64,000 nucleotides of DNA, from the NCBI RefSeq assembly GCF_001447355.1, contig NZ_JXBW01000006.1:62001-126000 (forward strand), in the 5' to 3' direction. A program made the translations under genes and the position numbers. Shown here one piece after another: positions 8,610 through 17,422 of the stretch. The notes below the pieces were generated by a model. That model saw nothing but the letters and a program-made list of their open reading frames with translations, was not told the origin of the DNA and ran no database searches. This stretch comes from Alicyclobacillus tolerans. GTDB taxonomy: Bacteria; Bacillota; Bacilli; Alicyclobacillales; Alicyclobacillaceae. Position 1 is the stretch's first letter. Every line of letters starts with the position of its first letter.

Positions 8610-9961
8610 GACGCGAGCACCTCCTTAAGTCTTTGCACCATTTCGTCCATTTCTTCGCGAGTACGCATCTCTGTCACTGTAAGCAACACACTATCCCCAT
8701 ATTGTGGATAATCTCGCGACAAGTCGTAACCAAACAGATATCCTGCCTCCAGCATCGCAGCCTGTACGTCCGCGACGGACTTTGGCAACTGTAGAGCAAA
8801 CTCGTTGAAGAACGGCGTCGAGAACAAGGGTTTTACGCCATCGATGGCAAGCAGGCGATCGCGCAAGTAATGGGCCTTATGAAAATTTTGTTGTGCAAGT
8901 TCCTGCATGCCCGCCTTGCCCATGTACGACATAAACACCGTGGCCGCAAGTGCGCACAGCGATTGATTGGAGCAAATATTGGATGTCGCTTTTTCTCTGC
9001 GAATATGCTGTTCGCGCGCCTGCAACGTCAAAACAAAGCCACGTCGCCCGTCAGCGTCTGTCGTTTGCCCGACGACGCGCCCTGGAATACGGCGCATCAA
9101 GGGTGCCTTCACAGCCATGATCCCGAGATACGGGCCGCCATAGGCCAAGCTGTTACCCAGGGACTGTCCTTCTGCGACGACAATGTCGGCTCCCAAGTTG
9201 CCTGGAGCCTCCAATAATCCAAGGGCGATAGGGTACGTGTTGACGATTAGGAGTGCACCAGCACCGTGCGCCTTTTCGGCAATCGACCGCACGTCTTCGA
9301 CGGCGCCGAAGAAGTTTGGATATTGAATCATGACACCAGCCACAGTCTCGTCACAAAGGCCTTCATATGTCGCCATCTCGATTTGTCCACCATCAGCCGG
9401 CAAATAGACAACTTCAACACCTTGTCCGGATGCGTACGTCTCCAGCACACGGCGATATTCAGGATGGACGTTATCCGCAATCAACAGGCGATTGCGCCGC
9501 GTGTGAGCGCATGCCACCAAACCCGCTTCCGCAAACGCGGTTGGGCCATCGTACATGCTTGCGTTCGCCAAATCCATGCCTGTCCATTCGGCGATCATCG
9601 TTTGATATTCAAAGATTGCCTGAAGCAATCCTTGACTCATCTCCGGTTGGTATGGTGTGTACGAGGTGTAGAATTCAGATCGACTGACTATGGCATCGAC
9701 GACGCTTGGCTGATAATGTTCGTACGCACCTGCCCCAAGGAAACTGACCAATTCACCCAAGTGCTGATTGCGCCCTGCCAAGCGCTCAAGATGCCGCGCC
9801 AGCGCCAGTTCTGACATCGCCGGCGGAATCGCAAGCGGCTGCTGCAAGCGAAGCGAATCTGGAATGTCGGCAAACAGCGCCTCCGTGCTGTCTAGGCCAA
9901 GTGCAGCAAGCATTTCCTCGCGATCCTCTCGCGTGTGGGGAATATACCCGAATCGATTCAA
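8606..9961 (-). CDS. gcvPA: Glycine dehydrogenase (decarboxylating) subunit 1
   Basis: GcvPA (451 aa) is the N-terminal half of the heterotetrameric glycine cleavage P-protein. Family motifs include [60 protein letters not shown], and the C-terminal [11 protein letters not shown]. The start is a TTG at 9961 with AGAGGAG eight bases upstream; there is no better ATG nearby. It is the middle gene of a gcvT-gcvPA-gcvPB operon. Confidence 0.96.
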   Translation of the reverse strand: MNRFGYIPHTREDREEMLAALGLDSTEALFADIPDSLRLQQPLAIPPAMSELALARHLERLAGRNQHLGELVSFLGAGAYEHYQPSVVDAIVSRSEFYTSYTPYQPEMSQGLLQAIFEYQTMIAEWTGMDLANASMYDGPTAFAEAGLVACAHTRRNRLLIADNVHPEYRRVLETYASGQGVEVVYLPADGGQIEMATYEGLCDETVAGVMIQYPNFFGAVEDVRSIAEKAHGAGALLIVNTYPIALGLLEAPGNLGADIVVAEGQSLGNSLAYGGPYLGIMAVKAPLMRRIPGRVVGQTTDADGRRGFVLTLQAREQHIRREKATSNICSNQSLCALAATVFMSYMGKAGMQELAQQNFHKAHYLRDRLLAIDGVKPLFSTPFFNEFALQLPKSVADVQAAMLEAGYLFGYDLSRDYPQYGDSVLLTVTEMRTREEMDEMVQRLKEVLAS

Positions 9962-9999
9962 GACACAAACTCCTCTCTTCCCAGATGTACAACCAGGTG

Positions 10000-11094
10000 T
10001 TACGAGGGACGATTACCCCGCGGCCGTTTGTAAAACGGTGTTTGCACTACATGTGCTCCATGGCGCCTGCCGCGAATCTCCACAGCGAGCTGTTGGCCGA
10101 CTTCAGCATAGTTAGCATCGACAAGGGCAAGTGCGATGGGCACCCCTAATGTCGGCGAAAGCGTACCCGAAGTGACCTGTCCCACCATCTTCTCCCCGTG
10201 CCACACGGGATAGCCGGCGCGGGCAATTGCACGGTCATCCATTTGGAGTCCGACCAGTTTGCGTGAAACGCCAGCCTCACGTTGGCGCACGAGCGCATCG
10301 CGACCAATGAAAGGTCCTTTGTCGAGCTTTACAAACGCCTGCAACCCGACTTCCAGCGGTGTGACGTCGCGACTTAACTCATTCCCGTATAAGGGCAAAC
10401 ACGCTTCAAGCCGCAGTGTGTCACGGGCACCCAGTCCACACGGAAATGCACCGTGATCGATCAAGCTCGCAAATAGGCGCTGCACCGCAGTTGGGCTCGC
10501 ATAGACTTCAAAACCGTCTTCACCCGTGTACCCCGTGCGCGATATGATACTTGGATTGCCATATAGCTCTGTACGGACAAATGAAAACGGTCGCAATTCG
10601 GTCACGTCGACATCGGCGACGGATTGTAGCAGCGTTGCGGCCTCAGGCCCCTGAATGGCAACAAGCGCCACCTCGTCCGATCGATCCTTCACCGTCACTT
10701 CGTATCCATCTGCATGCGCGCGAATCCAGGCGTCATCCTCTGCGATACGACTAGCATTGACGACGAGCCAATAGCTATCCTCAGCCATTTGATACACGAG
10801 TAAATCATCGATCACGCCGCCCGTTTCATCAACCATCAAAGTGTACATAGCACGCCCTACCCGCAGCCGTTCGACATCATTGGTCACGATGTACTGTAGA
10901 AAACGCCGGGCGTCCTCACCCTTCACTTCGATCTCGCCCATGTGCGATACATCGAAGATGCCGACAGCCGAACGAACCGACGCATGCTCCTCGCGAATGC
11001 CGCGATACTGAACAGGCATCTCGAAGCCGTGAAAATCGATCACTTTTGCGCCCAACTGCAAATGGGCATCATATAGCGACGTTCGCTTTCCCAT
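10000..11094 (-). CDS. gcvT: Aminomethyltransferase, T-protein of glycine cleavage
   Basis: GcvT (364 aa) transfers the methylene group from aminomethyl-lipoyl GcvH to tetrahydrofolate and releases ammonia. Motifs are clear: GIREEHASVRSAVGIFDVSHMGEIEV, the catalytic Asp in MVDETGGVIDDLLVY, and GLGARDTLRLEACLPLYGNEL. The C-terminal barrel has VGQVTSGTLSPTLGVPIALALV. The start is ATG 11094, with AGGTAGGGA upstream, rather than the upstream frame to 11139. It is the first gene of the operon and divergent from yqhH. I looked for a glycine riboswitch ahead of it and did not see one. Confidence 0.96.
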   Translation of the reverse strand: MGKRTSLYDAHLQLGAKVIDFHGFEMPVQYRGIREEHASVRSAVGIFDVSHMGEIEVKGEDARRFLQYIVTNDVERLRVGRAMYTLMVDETGGVIDDLLVYQMAEDSYWLVVNASRIAEDDAWIRAHADGYEVTVKDRSDEVALVAIQGPEAATLLQSVADVDVTELRPFSFVRTELYGNPSIISRTGYTGEDGFEVYASPTAVQRLFASLIDHGAFPCGLGARDTLRLEACLPLYGNELSRDVTPLEVGLQAFVKLDKGPFIGRDALVRQREAGVSRKLVGLQMDDRAIARAGYPVWHGEKMVGQVTSGTLSPTLGVPIALALVDANYAEVGQQLAVEIRGRRHGAHVVQTPFYKRPRGNRPS

Positions 11095-11268
11095 TGCTAT
11101 CCCTACCTTTGCGAAGGTATCCGAAGCGATGATGGCCACACAGCCAGCCCGCGTGTTGACGCAATATGTTTCGCATCAACTGTAGCGCATTTGTGAAAGA
11201 ATACACACCACTTGTCACATACTACATGACGCAATAAGAGAGAAACAAGCAACCAGGAGGGGATCCCT

Positions 11269-12993
11269 GTGCCTACGACGTTGCAAGCAGATTGGCGCAA
11301 CTCCTTCGCTCGGCCGAATTCGACCAATGTGCCGATCCAGTGGACGGGCCTGTCGCTTGCACAGGAACTCAATGCAATGCTCCATCTTGGCCAAAGCTAC
11401 AACCACCGACACTGGGAGTTGTTCCAACTGGCGGCCATTGCGACACAGGCGAATATGGCGCCAACTTTTGAAGACTTGTTGGCACTGGAACACGTGCGTG
11501 GCTTTGCGCCTCTACCACACCAAATTGAAACCGCCAAACGGGTTGTTCGAGAGTTGCGTGGACGAGCCATCTTGGCCGACGAAGTGGGGCTTGGCAAGAC
11601 GATTGAGGCTGGCCTTATCTTAAAGGAGTACCTATTGCGCGGCCTCGTCAAAAAAGCTTTAATCCTCGTACCCGCTTCGTTGGTTCTCCAGTGGACCAAA
11701 GAATTGAATGACAAGTTTCGGATCCACGCAATACCGCAACGCAACGAGTGGACCTGGGAACAGGAAGACATCGTTGTCGGATCCTTGGACACTGCGAAAC
11801 GCCCACCCCATCGAGACATCGTGTTGCGACAATCATGGGACATCGTCATCATCGATGAGGCTCATAAGCTGAAGAATCAGAAGACGAAAAACTGGCAGAT
11901 GGCAAACCAAATTCCGAATAAGTATTTGTTGTTGCTTACGGCGACACCGATGCAGAATCAACTTAAGGAACTTCATACGCTCGTTACACTTCTGAAACCT
12001 GGACATTTAGGTAGCGCCAATCAGTTCTCTGTACAATACGTTGCGGACAAGCGAACCGCCAAGGATCCTGACAAACTGCGCGAGACCATTGCCGATATCA
12101 TGATTCGCAATCGCCGTCAGGACGGCGGAACGCGCCTACCGAAACGCCACGTGCAGGTTGTGGATCTCGATCTCTCCGCTGAGGAAAGGTCTTTCTACGA
12201 AGAAGTTCAGCAATTTTTAAGGGACGAATATCAAGCAAGGCTGTCGATGCATGCCTCGATGCTGCCACTGCTCACATTGCAGCGTGAAATTTGCAGTTCG
12301 TCATATGCTGCACTGATCTCTCTGGAGAAGATGCTGAAAAAAACAAGCCACCCATTCCGGCAGGAGCGCCTGCAGAAACTGATTGAAATGGGTACCGCGA
12401 TACCTGAATACACCAAGATTCGCAAAGTCCTAGAACTCGTCGATGAGTTTGACGACAAGTGCATTATCTTCACCGAATACCGTGCAACCCAAGACTTCAT
12501 CATGTACATGCTGAAGAAACGCGGTATTTCGGCGGTGCCTTTTCGCGGTGGTTTTAAACGCGGCAAAAAGGACTGGATGACCGAACTATTTTCCCGCAAA
12601 GTCCGCGTTCTCGTCGCAACCGAGTCAGGAGGAGAGGGAATTAACCTTCAGTTTTGCCACTATATGATCAACTACGACTTACCGTGGAATCCTATGCGCC
12701 TTGAGCAACGGATTGGCCGCATACATCGTCTTGGCCAATCCGAAGAGTGCCATGTTTTCAATCTTGCGACACGCGACACGATTGAACAACATATCGTGCA
12801 AATCTTATATGAAAAGGTTCGCATGTTTGAAAGCGTGATCGGGACGCTAGACGATATTGTAAGTGATACTCGATTGGATGCATGGGAAAAACGGGTCTTT
12901 GAAGCAACGATGACAAGTTCGTCACACGAAGAACTCGCAACGAAACTTCGCGCGCTTGACCCAAGAGACATGTCAGTGCGAAAGGGACGGTGA
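11269..12993 (+). CDS. yqhH: SNF2-type helicase, YqhH family
   Basis: This 574-residue protein is a SNF2/SWI2 superfamily II ATPase. Motif I is DEVGLGKTIEAGLIL, motif II IIDEAHKLKN, motif III LLLTATPMQN. The second RecA domain has FTEYRATQDFIMYMLKKRG, ATESGGEGINLQ and the arginine-finger motif RLEQRIGRIHRLGQ. It resembles B. subtilis YqhH, which is also divergent from gcvT and upstream of yqhG. The cellular role is unknown. The GTG start has CAGGAGGGG six bases upstream. It overlaps yqhG by 4 bp. Confidence 0.9.
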   Translation: MPTTLQADWRNSFARPNSTNVPIQWTGLSLAQELNAMLHLGQSYNHRHWELFQLAAIATQANMAPTFEDLLALEHVRGFAPLPHQIETAKRVVRELRGRAILADEVGLGKTIEAGLILKEYLLRGLVKKALILVPASLVLQWTKELNDKFRIHAIPQRNEWTWEQEDIVVGSLDTAKRPPHRDIVLRQSWDIVIIDEAHKLKNQKTKNWQMANQIPNKYLLLLTATPMQNQLKELHTLVTLLKPGHLGSANQFSVQYVADKRTAKDPDKLRETIADIMIRNRRQDGGTRLPKRHVQVVDLDLSAEERSFYEEVQQFLRDEYQARLSMHASMLPLLTLQREICSSSYAALISLEKMLKKTSHPFRQERLQKLIEMGTAIPEYTKIRKVLELVDEFDDKCIIFTEYRATQDFIMYMLKKRGISAVPFRGGFKRGKKDWMTELFSRKVRVLVATESGGEGINLQFCHYMINYDLPWNPMRLEQRIGRIHRLGQSEECHVFNLATRDTIEQHIVQILYEKVRMFESVIGTLDDIVSDTRLDAWEKRVFEATMTSSSHEELATKLRALDPRDMSVRKGR

Positions 12994-13916
12994 ACCCATT
13001 GACAAACGGCCACCCATTGCGGGCAAGTGACGAGCGTCTGGCGTTTTGTGATCGATACTTTGCCGCGGTCGGGGCAGATGTCATTTGCAAACGGCCAATG
13101 TATCGCGAATACGTGCTGCCGATCGATGTCGACAAAGAGTTGACAGATCGTCCTTTTTATTGGATGTGGGTGGAAAAGACAAATCAAACCGTTGAACCCA
13201 CCACACTCCGGCTCGCCTTTGACCAAGAGGCAAAGTTGCGAGAAGATGAACACCTCGCCCAGTTGCACCAGCAGTCCCTGGCCCAAGCGCACCCCCTAAG
13301 CGGGTTGGATATCTTGTTTCGCAGGCCTAAGCAGACCGAACTCGTCGATCTCGGTAGCTTCCGTCTGGACAAAATACTGGAAAGTGCGCGTCGGCGCGGA
13401 CAAACGGTTTGTGTCACGCCATACAGCGAGCACCCCCATACGCAACTCATCCCTTGGCTGATGACGAACGGCCTTACGCGATACGTGACCGACTCTGTAA
13501 GCGAAACCTGGTGGTCCATTGGTGTCTGCCTCTTGAACTTGCAAATCGTCGAATCGTTTTACGAAAAAATTGCACATTTGGAGATGACGGGCACCTCTCC
13601 TCAGATCATCGTTGGTCAAGCCAAACACTCATTGCTGGAAGCAGCGGATGCTGTGACGACATATCTCTCGCGTCTTGTGGAGGAAGGTGACTTGGCCTGG
13701 GCAGAAGAAGCCCGCCTTCGTCTGGCGGACGATCTCGCCCAACTCGACGCCTATTATCGGAGCATCGAAGCGGATTACCCTCCCGAGGAACGCGACCTGC
13801 TACAGCAAGAGCATGTCAAGAAACGGCAGGCCCTAATTGAGAAAAGCACGCCCCGAGTCGAAATGGAGGTTGCACAGATAGCTCTCATCGGACTCCCGCT
13901 ACGGACGCATACATAA
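12990..13916 (+). CDS. yqhG: YqhG family protein of unknown function
   Basis: This 308-residue protein matches the YqhG family by position and by its N-terminus (RYFAAVGADVICKRPMYREYVLPIDVDKELTDRPFYWMWVEK). The C-terminal half is predicted helical and rich in Glu, Arg and Leu (LVEEGDLAWAEEARLRLADDLAQLDAYYRSIEADYP). No catalytic motif is visible. The GTG start overlaps the yqhH stop (GTGA), so the two are translationally coupled, suggesting a helicase with a dedicated partner. It ends only 15 bp from the convergent DnaI-like gene, with no terminator between them. Confidence 0.82.
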   Translation: MNPLTNGHPLRASDERLAFCDRYFAAVGADVICKRPMYREYVLPIDVDKELTDRPFYWMWVEKTNQTVEPTTLRLAFDQEAKLREDEHLAQLHQQSLAQAHPLSGLDILFRRPKQTELVDLGSFRLDKILESARRRGQTVCVTPYSEHPHTQLIPWLMTNGLTRYVTDSVSETWWSIGVCLLNLQIVESFYEKIAHLEMTGTSPQIIVGQAKHSLLEAADAVTTYLSRLVEEGDLAWAEEARLRLADDLAQLDAYYRSIEADYPPEERDLLQQEHVKKRQALIEKSTPRVEMEVAQIALIGLPLRTHT

Positions 13917-13931
13917 AGCGAGTCGAATGTA

Positions 13932-14858
13932 TCATACCAGGGTTTTCAGATGGCGCTGACGGGCATCTGGCCCATCCATTTTCACGAGGATTGCCATGTT
14001 CATCACGCGCGATCGCAAAGGAGCCACCGCATCATGGATGTCATCCGCCCCTTTTCGGTATGCGTCAGGAGGACTATAGTTGCTCGTAAACCACGTCGAC
14101 AACTTTGCATGGAAGCGATGATTGATGACGCGGAATAGCTTCTCCATACTAAAATCGTTGGCTCGTTCCTGGGCGAATTCGTCAATCCCAAGCACCGGGA
14201 CGGTTGACAGTGCCTCGAGAAAAGGCTCAAGATCTTGCCCATCTGCAATCAGGTGGCGCATGTGATCAAAGAGCGAGTCGGAGCGGACAATTAACGATGG
14301 TACACCCCGTTCACGCAACTGATGAAAGACAGCGAACATGAGATGGGTCTTACCGACGCCAGGTGGACCAAAGATATACAACCCAGGCTTATCGCCACCA
14401 GCTCCGGGCTGAAAGTCGCGCGCAAATTCACGGGCATACCTAATTACGTTTGGATAACGTTTAGCTTGTTCCAATGGATAATTGGAAAATTGAAATGAGT
14501 CGTCCACTTCTGTCACGCCGGCCACGCGCGCGAACCGATCGACCTTTGCCTTCGCCATGAATTCATGAAATGGCTGGCAGCGGCGAACGCCAAACGAAAC
14601 TCCTGCAGTACTTGGTTCGAGAACTTGGACAAACCCCTTCATGTCCCCGTGCTTTGCGCATGTGGCATAACCTCGGCATGCCCGGCAGATGGATGACTGC
14701 CGCAGATACTCGAGCAGTGCAGCGCGATGGCGGTGAATGAATGCATCGGAAACGTTTAATTCATTGAGTTCGGGTATCTGCCTTCGGAAGTACGCGACGT
14801 CGTATCCTGTGTCATGTCCGGAAAACTGCTTGGGAAAGAGACTTTCAATGTGCCGCAT
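13932..14858 (-). CDS. DnaI/DnaC-like helicase loader AAA+ ATPase
   Basis: This 308-residue protein has the layout of B. subtilis DnaI. An N-terminal zinc-binding module carries Cys58, Cys61, Cys67 and Cys94 (CRACRGYATC...RRCQPF). The AAA+ domain has Walker A GPPGVGKT (164-171), Walker B VLGIDEF, and a sensor segment TWFTSNYSPPDAYRKG. Such proteins load the replicative helicase or act on phage and plasmid relatives. dnaI usually sits next to dnaB elsewhere, so this may be a second copy or a moved gene. The start is ATG 14858 (GTAGGTGG upstream); a GTG at 14870 is possible. It follows aroK. Confidence 0.78.
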   Translation of the reverse strand: MRHIESLFPKQFSGHDTGYDVAYFRRQIPELNELNVSDAFIHRHRAALLEYLRQSSICRACRGYATCAKHGDMKGFVQVLEPSTAGVSFGVRRCQPFHEFMAKAKVDRFARVAGVTEVDDSFQFSNYPLEQAKRYPNVIRYAREFARDFQPGAGGDKPGLYIFGPPGVGKTHLMFAVFHQLRERGVPSLIVRSDSLFDHMRHLIADGQDLEPFLEALSTVPVLGIDEFAQERANDFSMEKLFRVINHRFHAKLSTWFTSNYSPPDAYRKGADDIHDAVAPLRSRVMNMAILVKMDGPDARQRHLKTLV

Positions 14859-14870
14859 GCAATTCGCCAC

Positions 14871-15389
14871 CTACTCCCCTATGGCCGTTTCGATTACGGA
14901 CTGCGCAATTTCCTCAACACTTCCATGGTCGACATCGACAATCCACGACGCTACATCTTCGTACCACGACTGACGTTGCATCAGCAAATCGCGCACGCGT
15001 TGAACTGGATCGCCACCCACTTGAAGCAACGGCCGCTGTGTGGCGGCATTCTTTAGACGGTCGAGAATCGTTTCCGGCTTGGCACGTAGATACACTGTCG
15101 TAAACGATGCCTTCAACAGTTCCCTGTTCGCCGGATGGATGATGGCGCCCCCTCCTGTTGCCAAAACGACACACTGCATGTCTTGTCCAATGGCATGAAG
15201 TGCTTCTGATTCTATCGCGCGAAATCGTTGTTCGCCCAGTGTCACAAAAATGTCTGGGATTGTCATTCCCGTTTTGGTTTCGACATAGCGATCGAGATCG
15301 ACAAACGGCACGTCCAATCGTGTCGCGACAACCTCACCAACCGTCGACTTACCACTTGCCATGAATCCAATCAAGGCTAAACGCTGCAT
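14871..15389 (-). CDS. aroK: Shikimate kinase
   Basis: AroK (172 aa) phosphorylates shikimate at O3. It has the Walker A loop GFMASGKSTVGE, the shikimate-binding DLDRYVETKTGMTIPDIF, the GGG motif VLATGGGAI, and the lid region LRAKPETILDRLKNAATQRPLL. The start ATG 15389 follows ACGGAGTGATCATC. The gene follows the comG operon directly (last comG stop at 15395), as it does near comG in B. subtilis, so it may be cotranscribed with it. Confidence 0.95.
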   Translation of the reverse strand: MQRLALIGFMASGKSTVGEVVATRLDVPFVDLDRYVETKTGMTIPDIFVTLGEQRFRAIESEALHAIGQDMQCVVLATGGGAIIHPANRELLKASFTTVYLRAKPETILDRLKNAATQRPLLQVGGDPVQRVRDLLMQRQSWYEDVASWIVDVDHGSVEEIAQSVIETAIGE

Positions 15390-15394
15390 GATGA

Positions 15395-15802
15395 TCACTC
15401 CGTCAGTCCAGGACCATTGTCCTGCCACGCTCGTGTTGTACGAGCGATTGTATCATAGACAAACGAAATTGTATCGGAAACAGCCCCGTTCACAACCTCA
15501 ATTTGTGTAGATACGTTACGCCCATCGACCATACATTCCATGGTAACGTGGTCGCCCGCTATCGTCCAGGATTCAGCACTGGGAAGTTTTTGCCCCGCTT
15601 GGAGAGCCTGCAGTACGGTCAACGCAATGCTTCGCCCAACCACATTGCATTGAACAAACTGGAGTTGCCTTGCCTGGCTCAGCCATGCGATCCGCCCCGT
15701 ATACACGAGGGCCGACAACAGAACACTTAGGGCTATTACAATGGTCAGCACGTAGACCAGGACCGCCCCCGACTCGCAATTCATTTTTCCGCTTCGCATC
15801 AT
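15395..15802 (-). CDS. comGG: ComGG-like competence pilin component
   Basis: This 135-residue protein is the last of seven genes in the comG order. It has a short N-terminus, one hydrophobic helix (GAVLVYVLTIVIALSVLLSALVY), and a Gln/Val-rich extracellular domain with two Cys residues (FVQCNVVG and VTMECMVDG). The sequence alone is too divergent to assign; the position after comGF and the single-helix minor-pilin shape give the call. The start at ATG 15802 overlaps the comGF stop as ATGA. Confidence 0.7.
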   Translation of the reverse strand: MMRSGKMNCESGAVLVYVLTIVIALSVLLSALVYTGRIAWLSQARQLQFVQCNVVGRSIALTVLQALQAGQKLPSAESWTIAGDHVTMECMVDGRNVSTQIEVVNGAVSDTISFVYDTIARTTRAWQDNGPGLTE

Positions 15803-16320
15803 GTGCCACTCATTCGAGCCACAAACCAATCTCTTTCTCCTGACGTCAAAGTCAATTGGCACGCAAGGATCCCCCCACCTTCCATTTTCATCTGAAACGA
15901 TTGCACATGAAGAGCAAGAACGGCAGTACCCCCGCCTGTCCGATAGCGAATGAATTCGTGTTCGCGATTTACATAGTACGTGTATTGCGTTCCATTGAGT
16001 TCGTTGAGCAACAAGTTTGATCCGAGCGTCGAACACGTAGTGGCAGCGTGAATATCCTGCGTGAGCACACGATGGATGCCATCGATAGCCGCCATGTCTT
16101 CCACCAGTTCCTCCTGTTTATGAAGAAACGTATGGACCTGAAAAAACAGCGCGCTTGCCAAGGTCACTGCTAATGTTCCGATACTGAAGCCAATCATAAT
16201 TTCAATGAGAGAAAAGGCTAGTATCGCATCTGGGTATTTGGCCGGCAACAAGGGGACGATTTCCTGCGTCGATTTCAACTTGGTAACCAGTGCTACACCC
16301 CGCCTGACTCGGTGCCTCAT
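15799..16320 (-). CDS. comGF: ComGF-like minor pseudopilin
   Basis: This is the sixth gene of the comG cluster. A prepilin-like segment (AFSLIEIMIGFSIGTLAVTLASALFFQ) with the conserved Glu at +5 after the predicted cleavage before Phe precedes a C-terminal domain (MEGGGILACQLTLTSGERDWFVARM). The reading frame is open beyond the comGE stop. I chose ATG 16320, giving 173 aa and a leader of about 35 residues, but no clear ribosome-binding site fixes the start. Confidence 0.72.
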   Translation of the reverse strand: MRHRVRRGVALVTKLKSTQEIVPLLPAKYPDAILAFSLIEIMIGFSIGTLAVTLASALFFQVHTFLHKQEELVEDMAAIDGIHRVLTQDIHAATTCSTLGSNLLLNELNGTQYTYYVNREHEFIRYRTGGGTAVLALHVQSFQMKMEGGGILACQLTLTSGERDWFVARMSGT

Positions 16321-16543
16321 AGGAAATCTGAACAACTTTATAGCGCATTCCTCCCTCCTCAACGCTTGTTGGCGCCGCTTGGCCGCTTAGCGCCAATTCC
16401 GCGATCGCGCTGTAGACCAGTTCCGCTCCTTGTAGTTCGCGAGCCATCGCGTAAGCGTATAAGATATTCTTCTCGGCCATTGCAGATAAAGGCAGAACAC
16501 AAGCCAACACGAAGGTCGCGATAAGGCTCTCCCACACGTTCAT
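16202..16543 (-). CDS. comGE: ComGE-like minor pseudopilin
   Basis: This 113-residue protein has a hydrophobic N-terminus (MNVWESLIATFVLACVLPLSA), whose Glu5 recalls the Glu at +5 of pseudopilins. A short soluble domain with two Cys near the end (AGCSTGYQVEIDAGNRPLVAGQIPRCDT) follows. The start at ATG 16543 overlaps the comGD stop as ATGA, with GGGGTGG eight bases upstream. Assignment rests on position and on the pilin-like N-terminus without a long leader. Confidence 0.68.
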   Translation of the reverse strand: MNVWESLIATFVLACVLPLSAMAEKNILYAYAMARELQGAELVYSAIAELALSGQAAPTSVEEGGMRYKVVQISYEAPSQAGCSTGYQVEIDAGNRPLVAGQIPRCDTSLFSH

Positions 16544-17016
16544 GAATCGATCCACCCCGCTGCTTGTAACCCGGACCCCATATACAGATGGATATCCCGT
16601 TCATCCGGACCATCGGTCATGCGAATGACACCCGCCGCCTGTGCGTCACCAAGATTGTCGTAGGATATCTCGTGAACAGGAAACGCAAGGTAGCCGTCAA
16701 CATAGTGGATACCAGGGGGAAATTCGTCCTGTTCGATCGTGACAACCCCGTGGGTAAGGTGGTACCGCGTGTCGTACGGATCGAGCCAAACGGTTGCAAA
16801 TGTCCCGCTCGTCGAGGCCAAGGTCTGTACCATTCTCATCTGTTCGAGTAGTTGGTAGGCTCCCGCATCCAGCTCGCTGCCACGAATCATGCCGATCCCT
16901 GCCCCAGCCGCAAACAAGATACCTACGCTCATGAGCGCAACGGCTACCATCATCTCAAGCAGCGTAAAAGCAGCCGCGTCATGCCTGAAGGGCGAGTGCT
17001 GTTTGACTAGGACCAT
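16540..17016 (-). CDS. comGD: ComGD-like pseudopilin
   Basis: This 158-residue protein carries a type IV pilin N-terminus, AAFTLLEMMVAVALMSVGILFAAG, with Phe at the cleavage site and Glu at +5. It would be processed by the ComC prepilin peptidase, which is not in this window. The extracellular part has WLDPYDTRYHLTHGVV. It begins one base inside the comGC stop (TAATG) and ends in an ATGA overlap with comGE. Confidence 0.82.
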   Translation of the reverse strand: MVLVKQHSPFRHDAAAFTLLEMMVAVALMSVGILFAAGAGIGMIRGSELDAGAYQLLEQMRMVQTLASTSGTFATVWLDPYDTRYHLTHGVVTIEQDEFPPGIHYVDGYLAFPVHEISYDNLGDAQAAGVIRMTDGPDERDIHLYMGSGLQAAGWIDS

Positions 17017-17396
17017 TACTCATTCTCCACGCCGTTCCCATTTGCGGAACAACTCACAGTGATATTGTTGGTATCTGTATCCTGAATCACATAATTACCC
17101 TGTAGTGCGTCATTTGAAAGCAAACCATCTCCCACTAAAGCCTGAATTTGTTGTGCAGAATTTCCTGCCGGCAGAGACTGGTGTAAAAGCTGATACTCGG
17201 CTAGTGCCGCAGAGATCGTCCGCACGTTCCCGGAACAGGCAGTGGCCTCTGCCCGCGCGGACGCACGCATCAGCTGTGGAGTAATCATAGCGACCATGAT
17301 GGCGACGATGACGACAGCAATCATCAATTCAATTAAGCTAAACCCTTCCTGTTTCGCATTCACATCTAGATTTCGTCTAATCGTGTACGTCGGCAC
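17016..17396 (-). CDS. comGC: ComGC major competence pseudopilin
   Basis: ComGC (126 aa) is the main subunit of the DNA-uptake pseudopilus. The leader ends in KQEG and is followed by FSLIELMIAVVIVAIMVAMITPQLM, a textbook class 3 signal. Two Cys residues (ATACSGNV and VSCSANG) could form the intramolecular disulfide known in the family. The start is GTG 17396 with a G-rich stretch upstream; comGB ends 26 bp earlier. Confidence 0.92.
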   Translation of the reverse strand: MPTYTIRRNLDVNAKQEGFSLIELMIAVVIVAIMVAMITPQLMRASARAEATACSGNVRTISAALAEYQLLHQSLPAGNSAQQIQALVGDGLLSNDALQGNYVIQDTDTNNITVSCSANGNGVENE

Positions 17397-17422
17397 CGCG
17401 ATCCCCCCACATTGTTCAAAGG

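Noticed and set aside
11095-11268. Possible glycine riboswitch ahead of gcvT
   Set aside because: None of the conserved tandem glycine-aptamer blocks is visible in the 174-bp gap; the gap looks like ordinary divergent promoter DNA.
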